Part shown: piece by piece, positions 48,116 through 59,354 of the stretch
Layout of the letters: each line of letters begins with the position of its first letter
Numbering within the stretch: the stretch's first letter is position 1
DNA from: Amylostereum areolatum
Lineage: Eukaryota > Basidiomycota > Agaricomycetes > Russulales > Stereaceae
NCBI GenBank assembly: GCA_012932865.1
Contig: SAXG01000033.1
Location: 354,007 to 418,006, forward strand
Direction of reading: 5' to 3'
Length of the DNA stretch: 64,000 nucleotides
Program-made: the position numbers and the translations under genes
Notes under the pieces: generated by a model
Database searches by the model: none
The model's input: only the letters and a program-made list of their open reading frames with translations
What the model was told of the DNA's origin: nothing

Positions 48116-49577
48116 CGAGCAGAACTTGAGAGAAATAGGCGACGGAACGGTCGACAGGAGATGATACGTCGTCGTTGACGTGCGTAGAAAAGACCTGGGG
48201 GATGATGAGCATTGGCGTCCGAATCTAAGCGCGGCTGAGGAAGACCCTGGACTAAGACTAACCTGGACCGCACAATGCGACATGTGGTGAGAGGAAAACG
48301 TCCAATTTTCTGATGACGAGGGGCGGAAGGAAAAGTGGAGAAGAGCCAGATAGGAACCACGACGGCGACCGAGTCGACCGACTACGAATAGCTAACGCAA
48401 AGGCAGGCGAGCTCGCGCAGGCATGCGGCGCTCTGCCTGGGAGCTGTCGCGAAAGCCGCAATTCGCGGTGTCGGATGTGCCGTGGGACCGATGCTCGAGG
48501 TCGAGGACGACGATGACGAGAAGCGATTGCCACTGCCAGTGCGCCTGCGCCTGCGCCAGCGCGCGGGGATCTCCGGTTTAGACCACCGCCGGCATGGCGC
48601 GTGGGAATCTCCTGTCCTCGGTCGTCGCTAAGTACCTTCTTTCGTCCCTGCTCCCGCCCTCGCCCCACCACTTTCAAGTGTGTGTGCTCGCTGGCATGCG
48701 ACCTCGGTCGTGTGCCGCGCGCATGCAGGTCGCGCGTCGCATGGCTTTCTTATGAATTCCGTGTCGGCGTGCGTCGAATGGTGCTGGCCCCCGTCGTCGA
48801 CCTGGTGCAATATCTTTCTTTTCCTCTTTATCTTCAATTTCTTCTTCTTCTCCTCTCGTCCTCGCGGTGACCCCCACAGGCTCCGGACGACCATCTCGTC
48901 GGGGGCACAAGCGCAAACGTTCGGCCAGGATTCTCGCCTCGCAAACGAGGACCGTGACCGTCGCCGCCGTCGCCCAAACCGCTGCCACTGCTGTTTGACC
49001 TCGTCGTCCTTGCCGTCCTCGTACGTCGTCGCCACCTTCTTTCGTCCCTGCTCCCGCCCTCGCCCCACCACTCTCAAGTGTGTGTGCTCACTGGCATGCG
49101 ACCTCGGTCGTGTGCCGCGCGCATGCAGGTCGCGCGTCGCATGGCTTTCTTATGAATTCCGTGTTGGCGTGCGTCGAGTGGTGCTGGCCCCCGTCGTCGA
49201 CCTGGTGCAATATCTTTCTTTTCCTCTTTATCTTCAATTTCTTTCTCCTCTCGTCCTCACGGTGATCCCCACAGGCTCCGGCAGACCATCCGTTTGCGCT
49301 TGTACCCTCGTCGATTCGGCCAGCATTTCCAAGTCGCCATTTCATCCCTCTTGCAGGATCGTGACTCCCACAGGACAAACGTACGTGCCGTATCTGCTCT
49401 TTGCCGTCTTTCTCTGGTGCCAACAGTCGTGTAGCCTCGATCCTGGATCCGACACTTCTGCGGACACTTCCGCGCGCGTTCCCCTTGTCAGGTACAAATC
49501 GTCGTGGACGTGGTCGCCCCGTTGGTCCCTTCCGGTTCACGAGGGCCTCGCCGTCACGCATCTTCGAGAATCCGGCA
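48116..49577 (+). repeat. interspersed repeat, copy D
   Basis: This is the longest copy. Its left 107 bp (48116-48222) is shared with copy B only, and 48223-49577 matches copy A over an identical 1355-bp length, including the internal 401-bp tandem duplication (units starting near 48634 and 49035). Beyond 49577, similarity to A falls to roughly 80% for about 65 bp. The left edge is defined by loss of similarity to B. No target duplication is evident. Confidence 0.85.
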
Positions 49578-49645
49578 GGCGACACTGGAGCCAAAGCCTT
49601 CGGCCTCATAGAAGTGCTTCCTATACTGTTGTTCCGATCTGGATC

Positions 49646-50165
49646 TCGTCACGTTCCCATCTGTGCGCTTCAAGCTGTAGCCGCCGTGGCGGCGGCGGAA
49701 GATGCCCTGCGTGGAAGATGTTACGGAGGCATGGTGGATGGCGTGGATGACAAGAGGGACGATACCGTTGTGACTGGGTGGGCTCGATGCAGGTGCCATA
49801 CACTGAGGATGGCCTTGTGGGTTATCTATTTAAACCCTTCCCTTCTGTTTTCTTCCTCCATTGCTTTCGACTCGCATCGGCACGGCCGAGCTGTGTCATG
49901 AAATGCACACTGTATCCGAGTTGCCTACATCGTTCCCTCGTGCACCTATCTACCTACCTCCATCTCCTATGCACATGCTCATCTACCCGCCTCAATCTAC
50001 GCATGACCCCACATTCGCTTGCATGATCTTAGGTCGGAGGTATAAACAGAGTTCATTTACTACGGTCGTCGCTCCTCGAGCGTGCGTGAACGATACAAAC
50101 GAAAGGATCCATTGTGTCTACTCGTAGCTCGACGTAAGGGGAAAGAGACGCGAGCCACATCGTGA
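49646..50165. other. intergenic region
   Basis: No coding sequence is supported. A TATA-like ctatttaaacc at about 49827-49838 precedes pyrimidine-rich DNA, which resembles a fungal promoter, but I find no plus-strand gene to go with it. The short minus-strand gene ends at 50166. Confidence 0.35.
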
Positions 50166-50772
50166 TCATATGTCCGTTGGGATGTCGAGAGGCCAGTTGA
50201 GGCCTTCCACGGTGGAGAGGTCGGTCTGCACGCGTAAAAGAAACCTAGAATCGCGTCAAATTTGAGATGCGCCGTGAGGAAAGAGGGGGAACAGACGCAC
50301 ATCCGCACGGCAGCATCGGCCAGAGCGACTTGAGCGCGCCCTCTCAAACCCACCACCCGATTCTTCGTCCCGATAGCCATAACGACAACCTCCCCAGACC
50401 ACGGAGGAAGTTCAGGAAAGCGTGACTGGATGGCGTAGTTGATCGTAGTTTGAGGGCGGAGAGTGCAAGAGACGAGGAAGCGATGTCGTTTGCCACTGTC
50501 GTCGCCGACGGTAACCCAGCAGTCGTGCACGGTGGAGTGGGTTCCAAGGAGGGTTTCCACGCCTGGAAAGCGAGGGAGAAGAGCAGACTCGGATTTCGGA
50601 ATGACTGTGGGGATTTCTGCGTATGTAGGGGCATCTGCGCGGGCTTGAAAAAAGCGACCGCGGACGGTGATCAAAGTCTAGTGTTTGGCAAATACGAAGG
50701 TCAGCGGGGGACGGACGAGATGAAAGGCAAACTGACGTCGAAGACGGGCACGGGGAGGCGTAAAGATGGCAT
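50166..50772 (-). CDS. small conserved-looking protein, 163 aa, three exons
   Basis: Exons 50772-50737, 50677-50301 and 50244-50166 join in phase with canonical signals (GTCAGT...CACTAG and GTGCGT...TTCTAG). The product begins MPSLRLPVPVFDTLITVRG, continues FQARADAPTYAEIPTVIP and VHDCWVTVGDDSGKRHRFLV, then SGEVVVMAIGTKNRVVGL, and ends EGLNWPLDIPTDI. Composition and splice agreement argue for a real gene; single-frame reading misses the first and last exons. No signal peptide or membrane segment is apparent. I do not recognise the family. Confidence 0.7.
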
Positions 50773-51333
50773 CGGTACTGTTAGATGAGCTCTGCGTGGA
50801 CGGAATGGGGTGCACGAGTTATGCCGATAAGGTATCTTGAATGGGTGCAACCTGGACCGCTTTATCCCCCGCGTCGGATACCAATTGTGGCTTCACAATC
50901 AAGGACTGTCGCGAACCATGGAAGTATGCCGGGAGGATGGCGATCAATGGGCCACGTATTGCGGCGGCCACTCCAGTTTCTACAGCCCTCTGGGTCTGCC
51001 ACTGCCAAGTGGTGAACGTACCTTTGGGTTCAATAAAGCAATTCATAGTTCATGAATTGACATTGATCAGATCCAGTACTGCTTGGGCCAGATAATTGGA
51101 GCTTGAAGCTCTTGCAATTGACTGCAGTCCGAGGCCAGGCCTGCGCATCAATTGCTTGAAGGCTGAAAGCCTGCACGTGCCCCCGCGGCAGCGCCCGGCC
51201 GCGAAGAACAAAGCCTCATAGTGCTACTACATAGTACATACCAGTGACCAGTCTACATTCGCCAATTTCAATGTGCATTGTGCATTCAGTCCTCGAGCGA
51301 CGAGGATTGCGAATGACAGCTCACTCTTAAAAC
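50773..51333. other. intergenic region
   Basis: No gene is supported. Near 51100-51175 there are gcttgaagctc and aggccaggcctg motifs like those at about 19255-19305 upstream of the transposase gene, which may be remnants of a shared repeat. Confidence 0.35.
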
Positions 51334-52294
51334 ATGGCCACCTCAGGCTTCCGGCGTGTGGTCAACTACCCCATCTATCGGCAGGTGCTCTCCCACAATC
51401 GGATACCGTCTTTTCAGACATCTCACCTCCGCTTTACCCCACCAGCCACAATGCTCAAAGCTCTCTGTGCCGCCATATCCGATCTCGATTTCTCAAACGA
51501 GCTGTCATCCCTTCCTGACGCTCCCGCCCCGGCATCTGCGCAAGGCGAAGACCCAGCGTTGTCCGCCAGCTCCTCTGCCCGACGCAAGCCCGCCACTGCA
51601 CGCTCAGCCAAGGTCAAGATAATCGCATCTAGTCGCTATTCCCCAACGGGTGCCCGTCGTCGGATGTCTGCTCTGGAACGGGTACGCGTTCACTGTGCTG
51701 CGTCACCTTCTCGCGCGGCCCTGACCGTCTTCGTCCACGCAACAGGATAACATCGCCGTCAAGGCTCGGATCGACCAACTCATTCGAGTGCGGGGCAAGA
51801 TCGCCAAGGCGGAATCCCGTCTCCGCGGTATCGTGGTGTTGTGGGAGCAAGTGCGTGGATCCAACACCTCCAATCCTTCGTTGCAGATCTGACTCGTGTT
51901 ACCACCAGATCCGCGCCGAAAGGGACCTTGAACTCACTTGCGGCGTATGTCTTGATGTCATGATCCGCCCGTGCGTGTACGTCTTGTTATCCCTGCCATC
52001 CTTGAAATCCAGTATCAAAATCCAGAACGATGTAGAATTTCTAGTTGTCGCCATGCGTTTTGCCTCAAGTGTATACATCGAACCATGGATGACGACGAGG
52101 AAGGTTTTATAGATTCACGTGGTTCTATATACGATTGTCCGGTTTGTCGTGGGGAGTTCGACTGTCCACCAAACCAAATATCGGTTTTGGATGGCTTGGT
52201 GAAAACCCTATCAACCGTAGTGGGGGCACCTGACCCCACGAGCTGCACTGACGATCCTGCGTCTGGAGCGTTCGAGGAGTTGTTTCTTGATTGA
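51334..52294 (+). CDS. RING-finger protein 3 (putative E3 ubiquitin ligase)
   Basis: Exons 51334-51681, 51746-51850, 51909-51970 and 52044-52294 join in phase. The N-terminus is Ala/Ser-rich. A helix follows (DNIAVKARIDQLIRVRGKI) and then a compact C3HC4 RING: LTCGVCLDVMIRP, CRHAFCLKCIHRTMDD and DCPVCRGEFDCPP. The tail ends ASGAFEELFLD. An internal Met at 51451 is an alternative start; the upstream MATSGFRRVVNYPIYRQ extension could be a targeting sequence. It is the most canonical of the three RING genes in this window. Confidence 0.8.
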
Positions 52295-53616
52295 ATCCTG
52301 CAATATGTATATATGTCTGTGGCTACATTGGTTTCAGTCTGCAGTCTTTTTCCATCTTTACAATCTCCGTGGCTTCCCTTGCAGTGTATGTATATGTAGT
52401 ACGAGATATAACTTCAGTTCAAACACCATTCTACCTGTTGACTGCCCGCCGGAAAGGCATGAAGCGATGCGGATAGGAGGTAGTATTGAGTCGACGGCCG
52501 GGAAAATTGGGAAAAGGACGACGCTCGGGCTAATCCATGGTATCGAAGAGGGGGGGAAGAAATCGACCGGGGGGATGATTACTAAGGAGCATGGACATGT
52601 TTCGGAAGCGACGTGAGTGGAGGTGGGTTAGGCTGAGCAGCGGGGGCGGAGGCTGAAGCCTGAGGGCGTGCCGGGCAGAACTGAGGTGGCGAGTGGCGAA
52701 CGACCCATGCTGTAGGCCTCCTACTTGTAATCTTCTGCGCGTTGAGAATGAAAGATGAGTGGTGACATTGTTCCATGGAATGGAAGCGGCGTACCTAAAA
52801 GGTGACCTACACTTCTCGACGGACCCGACCAGCACTGAGCGGACAGAGGTGAGGACCGCCGGACCGCCGTCGCTATGCCGGGAGAGATATTGGCTGGATG
52901 TAGGGCTTGACGCTGGATACCGCGCTTGATTACCATTTTGAAAGAGGCTAGCGTCGCTGAGGGAGCTGTTACCAGCGGGAGCGAGCGGGCTGGCAGCGGG
53001 AGCGCGGGCTAGCAGCGAGAGCTGCGCTAGCGCTCGGCGCTGCAAGCGGACGTTGGTCGCTGTGCGCTGGAACGCTGGCGCTGGCGCTGACAAATATATT
53101 GATTTGAAATGTTGGGTTTTATACGGGTCTTGGCTGGGGCGGATGGTGTTCAAAATATCTCGTTTCGGCCTGATAACCTTTCGGCCACCACGGGCTTGAA
53201 ACATTACATTTATTAACCTTCCAAAGCAGTTTGAAATCGTGACATAACTTTTTATTTCTGATCACACTTAATGGATGATATGTCAGATAGGAACTTTAAG
53301 TTCCATACGTCCTTCGGCCGAAGCTAGACCCATCCGAAACTCGGTCTTTCGGACTGCTCTCGTCTTCGGTAATGTCCGTCCGAAAGAAGTACTATCAGAC
53401 CGGATATTTTACCGCCTTCCTGCACCCAAAACATCTGATTTCTGACGGGTTTCGTCCCCGGAAAGAGCATGTCTGACAGTACACATTTCGGTAGAGTGTC
53501 ATTCGTTTCCTAATGCATCATATATTTGTCATTTTATCCGTGTTTTATCACATCCACGGACGTTCCTATATTTGTACTTTTATCCCCCATTTCGAACTCC
53601 TATCGACTCCGCAAAA
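52295..53616. other. intergenic region with GC-rich low-complexity tract
   Basis: A minus-strand frame of 224 codons (52530-53204) is Ser/Arg/Leu-rich without domain signals. Part of it is a gcgctggcgctggcgctg-type tract near 52975-53095. AT-rich DNA follows. No gene is supported. Confidence 0.4.
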
Positions 53617-54260
53617 ATGGACTTCTGCCCGCGGTGGCGTGAGCTGGTAGACACCGTGCTTGTCCAGGAAGGCTTCGCAGCCGCGACGGGCCACTTCGCG
53701 TGTCCGCGTGACTCGCTGCAGACTTTCCTGTTTGTCTGCAAGAAAGGAGAAAGCTGTATGGTGGACTTTTGGCAGGACAAGCGCGGGGCGTTGCTCGGTG
53801 AGCGCCTGTCTTTCACAGGCAAAGCTTCGCCAGTTTCTCGGCCGCGAAGGACCCGCGAACCGAAGTGAAGGGTCCGGTGACGGTCTCTGGAGGGGAGGAG
53901 ATAGGGTGAAGCTAGGACTGACGGTTCCGTATTTGACGCAAGTACGTAGTTTCCCAATCTAAACTACATCTATCAACCTCGGGTTCGACTTGTCCGGAAG
54001 CAGGGGTCATTAGTCTGACGGATTCTACGTGTTTTTCAGACCCTTGTGTCTGGTTCGATCCTGGACCTGATGATGTAGCCAGCGTCCACGAATACATGCT
54101 GGACTAATCTGTGTAGGCTCGCCGTCGACCGGAAGGTTTGTTCACCGCGTTCGACGAATCACCCGACGCCTTGGACCCGCCTTCGGGGCCCCTTTCACCG
54201 CATGTCTTTGCCAATGTTCCATTGCATCGAGCTACGTCGGAAAAGACACGGAACGGCTGA
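53617..54260 (+). pseudogene. unrecognised gene with frame changes
   Basis: Coding-like segments run MDFCPRWRELVDTVLVQEG, GHFACPRDSLQTFLFVC, SCMVDFWQDKRGALLG, then in another frame KLRQFLGREGPANRSEG, then GPVTVSGGEEIG, SVFDA, and after an intron DPCVWFDPGPDDVASVH and SPHVFANVPLHRAT, ending at 54260. The frame changes near 53800 and 53905 are too close for introns, so the copy is probably broken. I recognise no named family. Confidence 0.4.
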
Positions 54261-55408
54261 TAGCTCCATCGCCACAACCTCGGGAGCTGGCTGCTTCCCG
54301 CGATCTACACGAGGCAGCGGCGACGGCGGAAGACGGCGCTCAGGAAACAACGTATGCCCACGTCATTTTTGTAGGACTGAGCCCTAGCGTGTAGCATCTC
54401 GCGGACGACGGGCGTAATCGGCGACAGAAGTCTGCGCGCGCAGATGTACGCAGCAGACAAGCTTTTTGTGGAGGATAGTGTCATCTGTGCAGCACACCGC
54501 ATTCCTAGGACACGTCTGAGTGGGCGACAAATATACATCATCGCACCACGTGTGTGATTTTGCGGGACGGAGGCAGTGTCACTTGTGAGGAGGACACACG
54601 TCTGTCTGCTTTCTCAAGTCGAGCCGAACTAGGATCACGCAACCCCGTCACTTTTCGTCCATTTGCCCGACCGCCGCCTCGGCGCCTTCCCTATCCACCA
54701 ATCTTCGGCTCTCTACCCTCATTTTACCTCTCTAAATGACACCTACACGTGCGCTTCTTCGTTCATTTCGACCGGTTTCCCGACATGTCCAAACCCACGA
54801 TCGATATTCTGCTGCGTGCACAACATACCCAAACTTGCTGGGACGGGGCCCGCGGGGACGGCCAAGCTGCTCATGAGCTCTACGACCCTTGATCCGTTTT
54901 TCACGAGGATCCGTGTACGCGGGAAAGTACACTATCGCTGGGCGTACCCGGGTGCGCACTGTATCTCTTCTTGTATTCCCTGTGCTTACCCTTCCGACAG
55001 CAGGAGAATTCCAGCCCGAGACGGCTGGATGTGTCCTACAAGGCTCGGTTCTTCACGCGTCACGGTTGATACAAACGTGTGTGCCTTAGCTCTCCGTCCC
55101 GGCGCCTCAACCTTCCTGCAGGACCTGGACTCACCATCGCCACAACGGGAACATAAAGCCGAAGCCATCGTGCTTCTAAACGCTGTACGATTCCGTCTGT
55201 GACGTAGGTGCGATATTTACAGTGACCCGCAGGAGCACTCTTCGGCGTATCTGGCTGGAAGGTGGTCACGTAAAGAAAGCATGCGGGGATGCGTCATGGC
55301 TTTGTGTGTGTATACGTACCCAGATACGATGAGGCATGCCCCAACATATATATCATCCACTTGGAGTTTCTGATTCTCTCGTCCACCTGGCCGCGACTCA
55401 CCGTCACC
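54261..55408. other. intergenic region upstream of lectin 1
   Basis: Short frames occur (for example TLDPFFTRIRVRGKVHY near 54890), but none has family or splice support. AT-rich atatatatcatcca at about 55344-55357 may be the core promoter of the lectin gene. Confidence 0.35.
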
Positions 55409-56062
55409 ATGCCCGCTCTCATCCCAGCAAAAGCATACATCCTGAAGAACGTCGCCTCGGGCACCGTCATGGACATGAGCTGGGATGAAGACTGGGCTAA
55501 CGCAAACATTGAAAAGGACGCTAATGTTGTCCATGGACACAGCTACCCAGTCCGGTTCGAGAACCAGCAGGTAGAGGATCCCTTCTCTTTCTTCTGCTTG
55601 TTGTCACCCTACCTACGGATCACACTTACAGTGGTATTTCGAGGAGCGCGCCGGGGGAGTCGCCATTCGTAACAAGCGGCGGAACAAGCACCTCACTATC
55701 AAGGACGGCATCCAAGCCCGTGCGCTCGTCGTGGCCAAGGTCGTAACGGAAACGCCGCAGAATTTTACCATCTGGCAAGCGGCCGGAAGCGACACTGTCC
55801 AGTAAGTGTGCCCCTTCTACCTTCTGGCCTGCGGATATCGATCTTGAAGACGGGTATCTGCAGGATATTCGTGAGGGACACGAACTTTTGCCTTGAGCTC
55901 AACAATGGCGATAGCGCGAATCGCACCCCGATCTCCATCAATCCGCACCACGGAGGCAGGAGCCCACAATGGACGGTCATTCCCGGTGAGCGCAGACGGC
56001 GTACGACTTGGGTGCCGCCGTCGCCGTCTCACCGCCATCCTTCATTAGTTGAGAACGAATAA
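55409..56062 (+). CDS. short beta-trefoil (ricin B-type) lectin 1, 155 aa
   Basis: Exons 55409-55570, 55632-55801, 55864-55985 and 56049-56062 join in phase. The product follows the agaricomycete single beta-trefoil family: MPALIPAKAYILKNVASGT, VMDMSWDEDW, QQWYFEERAGGVAIRNK, LTIKDGIQARALVVAKVV, DTVQIFVRDTNFCLELN, and HHGGRSPQWTVIP. The QxW-type motifs (QQW, PQW) are the carbohydrate-fold hallmarks. There is no signal peptide, as usual for cytosolic mushroom lectins. The family includes sugar-binding defence lectins; the ligand is not predictable. It is a paralog of the gene at 59.4 kb in the same orientation. Confidence 0.75.
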
Positions 56063-56802
56063 GACATGCTACTCAAGAAGACTCAAGAAGACTGCTTTCC
56101 ACGGCGATGCGAACGTCTACACATTATGGTTGGGGTGCGTGCGAGGTCAGGTAAGTATAAGCATGCGCCAGCGTCGAGATTGATCCTCGGTGACCGAGCG
56201 CCCTTCAGGAAAATTGCACGATGGCGAGGAATGCGCCCGCCTTTGTCCAAGCGTTGAACGTTGATGGAGCTAGTGTTACGGGTGATCAAGGTCAAGGTCA
56301 AGGTCGGAGATCTGGGCGACGAGCCCAATGCAAACCCTCTTGGAAGTCGTTAAGCGTCACAGATTTGTGGTACGGTGCGCGAAGAGATTGTTATGTACTA
56401 GACTAGCATAGACCCGTGCATTGCACTCATTCAAGTAGCAAGGCTGTGGTGATTGTATTCAAATAAGCAACAAATAAGCATAACTAAGTACTAAGCATGA
56501 AGTGTAGAAGATTCAACTCGCAGTCCAATAGTAGGGAAACTGTAGCCGGGATGCCTACTGTACGCGGCCGACGTTAGGCAACGTCCCCTGTCCCCGGGGG
56601 TCGGTTGCGGTTGCCTAATTTGCGGGTTGTCTCCTGTCCCCGAGGCTGAGTTGCTTTCCGCTTACCCATGCTTAATTTTCGCAAAAAAAAGGTCAAAAAC
56701 CCTCAAGAATACGTCACCAGCGGCACCAAGTACGAAATCGACATGAGGTTCGCTCATATTGTATTTTGTTTTCTACAAACCGCCGCAGCGCTGCCAGCCT
56801 CA
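56063..56802. other. spacer between lectin 1 and MULE-like element
   Basis: The interval holds a short tandem gatcaaggtcaaggtcaagg tract near 56284-56304 and GC-rich gtcccc(g)aggc/gggttgcc motifs near 56580-56650. Similar gttgcc...gtccccgaggc motifs return at 57475-57530 beyond the element. No gene is seen. Confidence 0.4.
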
Positions 56803-56811
56803 TGAGCTAAT
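56803..56811 (+). repeat. left 9-bp target duplication
   Basis: tgagctaat, identical to 57315-57323, immediately outside the inverted repeat. Confidence 0.85.
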
Positions 56812-57314
56812 AGGACCCCTGAAATTCCCTATAGAGCATTCATCCCAGGGTGACCTGTTTTCGGTGGTGCGCTGGGACAGAATTTGGGCCATTTTCGGTG
56901 ATTTACATGATAGATTTTTTCAAGTCAGCCGTTTTCAGTGGTTCTTAGACTATACATATCTAAAAATAGTCTAATTTCCCACGCCTTCGGCGTCGAGGTT
57001 TCCAGAGCAGAACTCTCATTTTATGCACAAGCTTGCTATAACATGCCTAGTTTGCTTCCATAGACCCATGGGAAGCAAAATATGCAAAATACTTGTGATT
57101 GGAACTGACAGATCCTCGGCGTGTTCAGATGCTTACCATTTTCGGTGGTGAAGATGGGACTTCGGACGGGCGGGTTCCTTTTCAGTGGTTCTTAGCTCCA
57201 ACATGTCGGCCCTACGGGGCCCATTTTCGGTGGAGAGTACCATACATAGGTTCCCATAAGGCCCAAATTTTCGGTGGTCCGAGATGAATCATTTATAGGG
57301 AATTTCAGGGGTCC
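56812..57314. mobile_element. non-autonomous TIR element (Mutator-like), about 503 bp
   Basis: The ends carry perfect 21-bp inverted repeats (56813-56833 and 57294-57314, beginning ggacccctgaaattcc). The element is flanked by a perfect 9-bp direct duplication, tgagctaat, at 56803-56811 and 57315-57323. A 9-bp duplication is typical of Mutator-like elements. Inside are seven copies of attttcggtggt or its variant ttttcagtggttcttag, which could be transposase binding sites. There is no coding capacity. Perfect TIRs and duplication suggest recent mobility. Confidence 0.85.
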
Positions 57315-57323
57315 TGAGCTAAT
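57315..57323 (+). repeat. right 9-bp target duplication
   Basis: tgagctaat, identical to 56803-56811, immediately outside the inverted repeat. Confidence 0.85.
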
Positions 57324-59354
57324 CAGCACTCAGTGACAAATAAGGTGGTCAGTGTGCACAAAACCTTGTATTCATATACAGATTCGTGTACAGTGTAATG
57401 GGCCAAAGCGTGAGGATGATCACTCGACGCTACATAGGACAGCTTTGGCCCTTTGGGAGAGCTCACTCACAAGAGGTTGCGTTGCCTAAAGTGGATGTCC
57501 CCCGTCCCCGAGGCCGGGTTGCCCTCCTCTACCCGCTCCCACGGTCATGTGACACCGGTTGCGAGTTGCCAAACTACAGCCGCCTACAGTAGAGGGGTTT
57601 GTGACGGTCCCAAATGCTCTCGCTCGTGTCGGGCTCTCTTGGCAATCTGCCATTTCGATAGCAGAGTGGGTTGTTCTGTTCCTTGAGGGTTCAGAGCTGG
57701 AGTCCTTGGGGGCGTAGGAAGCAAGTCGCCGAGGGCCGAGTAGGCCTGCGAATATGCAATGTCGATGAGGACATATCACCTGTGATATGGATAACAAAAG
57801 GATCAGTAAAGCCTTTACTATCACATTGATTGATACTGTATGCACGTACCATCTATGAAAGCTCCGTTCGAGGCTTGCTGGTTGGTTGGGTTCTTGCATT
57901 ATCGTGTCACCTGTCGTTGATTCGGACGTGGACGACACAATACAATGCTGTTGCGGACCTTCAGGATCCTGAGGATGTCGTTGTGCTCGCACTCAAGACC
58001 GGCGGTGGCCAATGGCGTCAGCCGAGGAAAGCTGTAGACAACAATATAGTAAGCAAGGACATTGATCAGTTTGTTAAGGTCAGTCATACCTGGACGGCCG
58101 TGTTCTCGTTCGCTTGCGAGGAGGTTGAATGGGCACTGTTTCTGGGGGCTGCATCTTGGACGGAATCAGTGGACCTGCGTTCCTGCTCGGTGCACCGTCC
58201 CAATGGCCAGCCAATGTCACCCCCAACTCGCATAGATTCTTCTGCACAAATAGTACATGTCAGTTCGTCTCGCAAGAGAGAAAGAAAATGCGCACATGAT
58301 CCAGATGAACGCACCGAGATGCACTGGATGCAGATGACAGGGTGTGCTGTACTGTGTCGTGTCGGGTCGGGTCGTGTCGTACATCACTCGAGCTCGGGAC
58401 CACCACGCCTCATCCGAGCACCGAGGAAATTTCCCGAAAAATCTCTAGATATATAAATAAATCCAATCAGGGGGGGTGGGAGCGACGCGGTCATCGTGAC
58501 CGAAGCGACAAAACACGTCCATGTTGCTGCACAAACATTGCTTTGGAGGAAAATTGATTTGAATTTGTTTTCTGATATACAAAGTAAAAGGTATAAGTAG
58601 GGCTGTGCCATGGAGGCTACTTTGACGCTAACGGCGGTGCGTAGAGGTGCCATAGAGAGTGGGAAGGTATGACGGTGGCCAAGTACGTGGTGGAGGTCAA
58701 GACGAAGAGCGACGCGGCGACCCGGCCGACGCGCAAGCCTAGGATGACGCAAGCAGCCACGTGCATTTGTCAACGCGACTTGTCACGCGTCGCGTTACGA
58801 TGACGTGGCTGTTGTCCCACAACCAATCAGAAAGCTCACTTGTCTCGCGGTTTGTGTCGTGACGTGACGCAGCGCTCCACCGCGTCTCTCTTTGTATTAA
58901 AGGATTGTATTCCAGCGGGAATATATACATACGTCGACGGTCGTACCATAGCCCATAGCCACGAAAAAACTCGACAAAGTCCCACGAGCGCAACGTCCGC
59001 GATGCGCCCAGCTATCTCTGCCACCGTTGTGCTCTCCGAATGAGCCTAGGCCCCGACACCCACCTCCACTCCTTTTCTCGCGCCTGACACCAGGCCCATG
59101 CTCCCGTGTCACATCCCTTCCCATGACCGTGCTCACGGCGGAAGCACACACGAGGCCGTCCATTGAATTCACCACTTGGCTAAAACTCCCGTGGCCACGA
59201 CGTGACCTTCACAAGGCGGTGACTCGATGCTGTTAGACTCCAGGCGGGCGAGTGATTCTTCTCCGTACGCCCACAGCCCTAAGTACCTCATATAAATCAG
59301 CTCGAATAGACACGACCCTCGTCCGCACACCCTGCACAGTACTCCATCGCCACC
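57324..59354. other. intergenic region between element and lectin 2
   Basis: No gene is supported. A plus-strand stretch near 57945-58080 (DLQDPEDVVVLALKTGGGQ) looks weakly coding. An AT-rich atctctagatatataaataaa lies at 58440-58460. The core promoter of lectin 2 is probably the catataaatc near 59289-59298. Confidence 0.4.
59289..59298 (+). promoter_or_regulatory. TATA box of lectin 2
   Basis: catataaatc lies about 60 bases upstream of the ATG at 59355, and CA-rich DNA follows, as in many fungal core promoters. Confidence 0.5.

Noticed and set aside
52530..53204. 224-codon minus-strand frame
   Set aside because: It overlaps a GC-rich gctggc-type low-complexity tract and has no recognisable domain or conserved composition.
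55409..56062. Possible toxin because of ricin B-type resemblance
   Set aside because: Only a single sugar-binding beta-trefoil is present, with no catalytic A-chain. The family in mushrooms consists of lectins.
57830..58456. 208-codon plus-strand frame
   Set aside because: Mixed composition with no domain, ending in compositionally odd sequence. Only a short part near 57945-58080 looks coding and cannot be extended.
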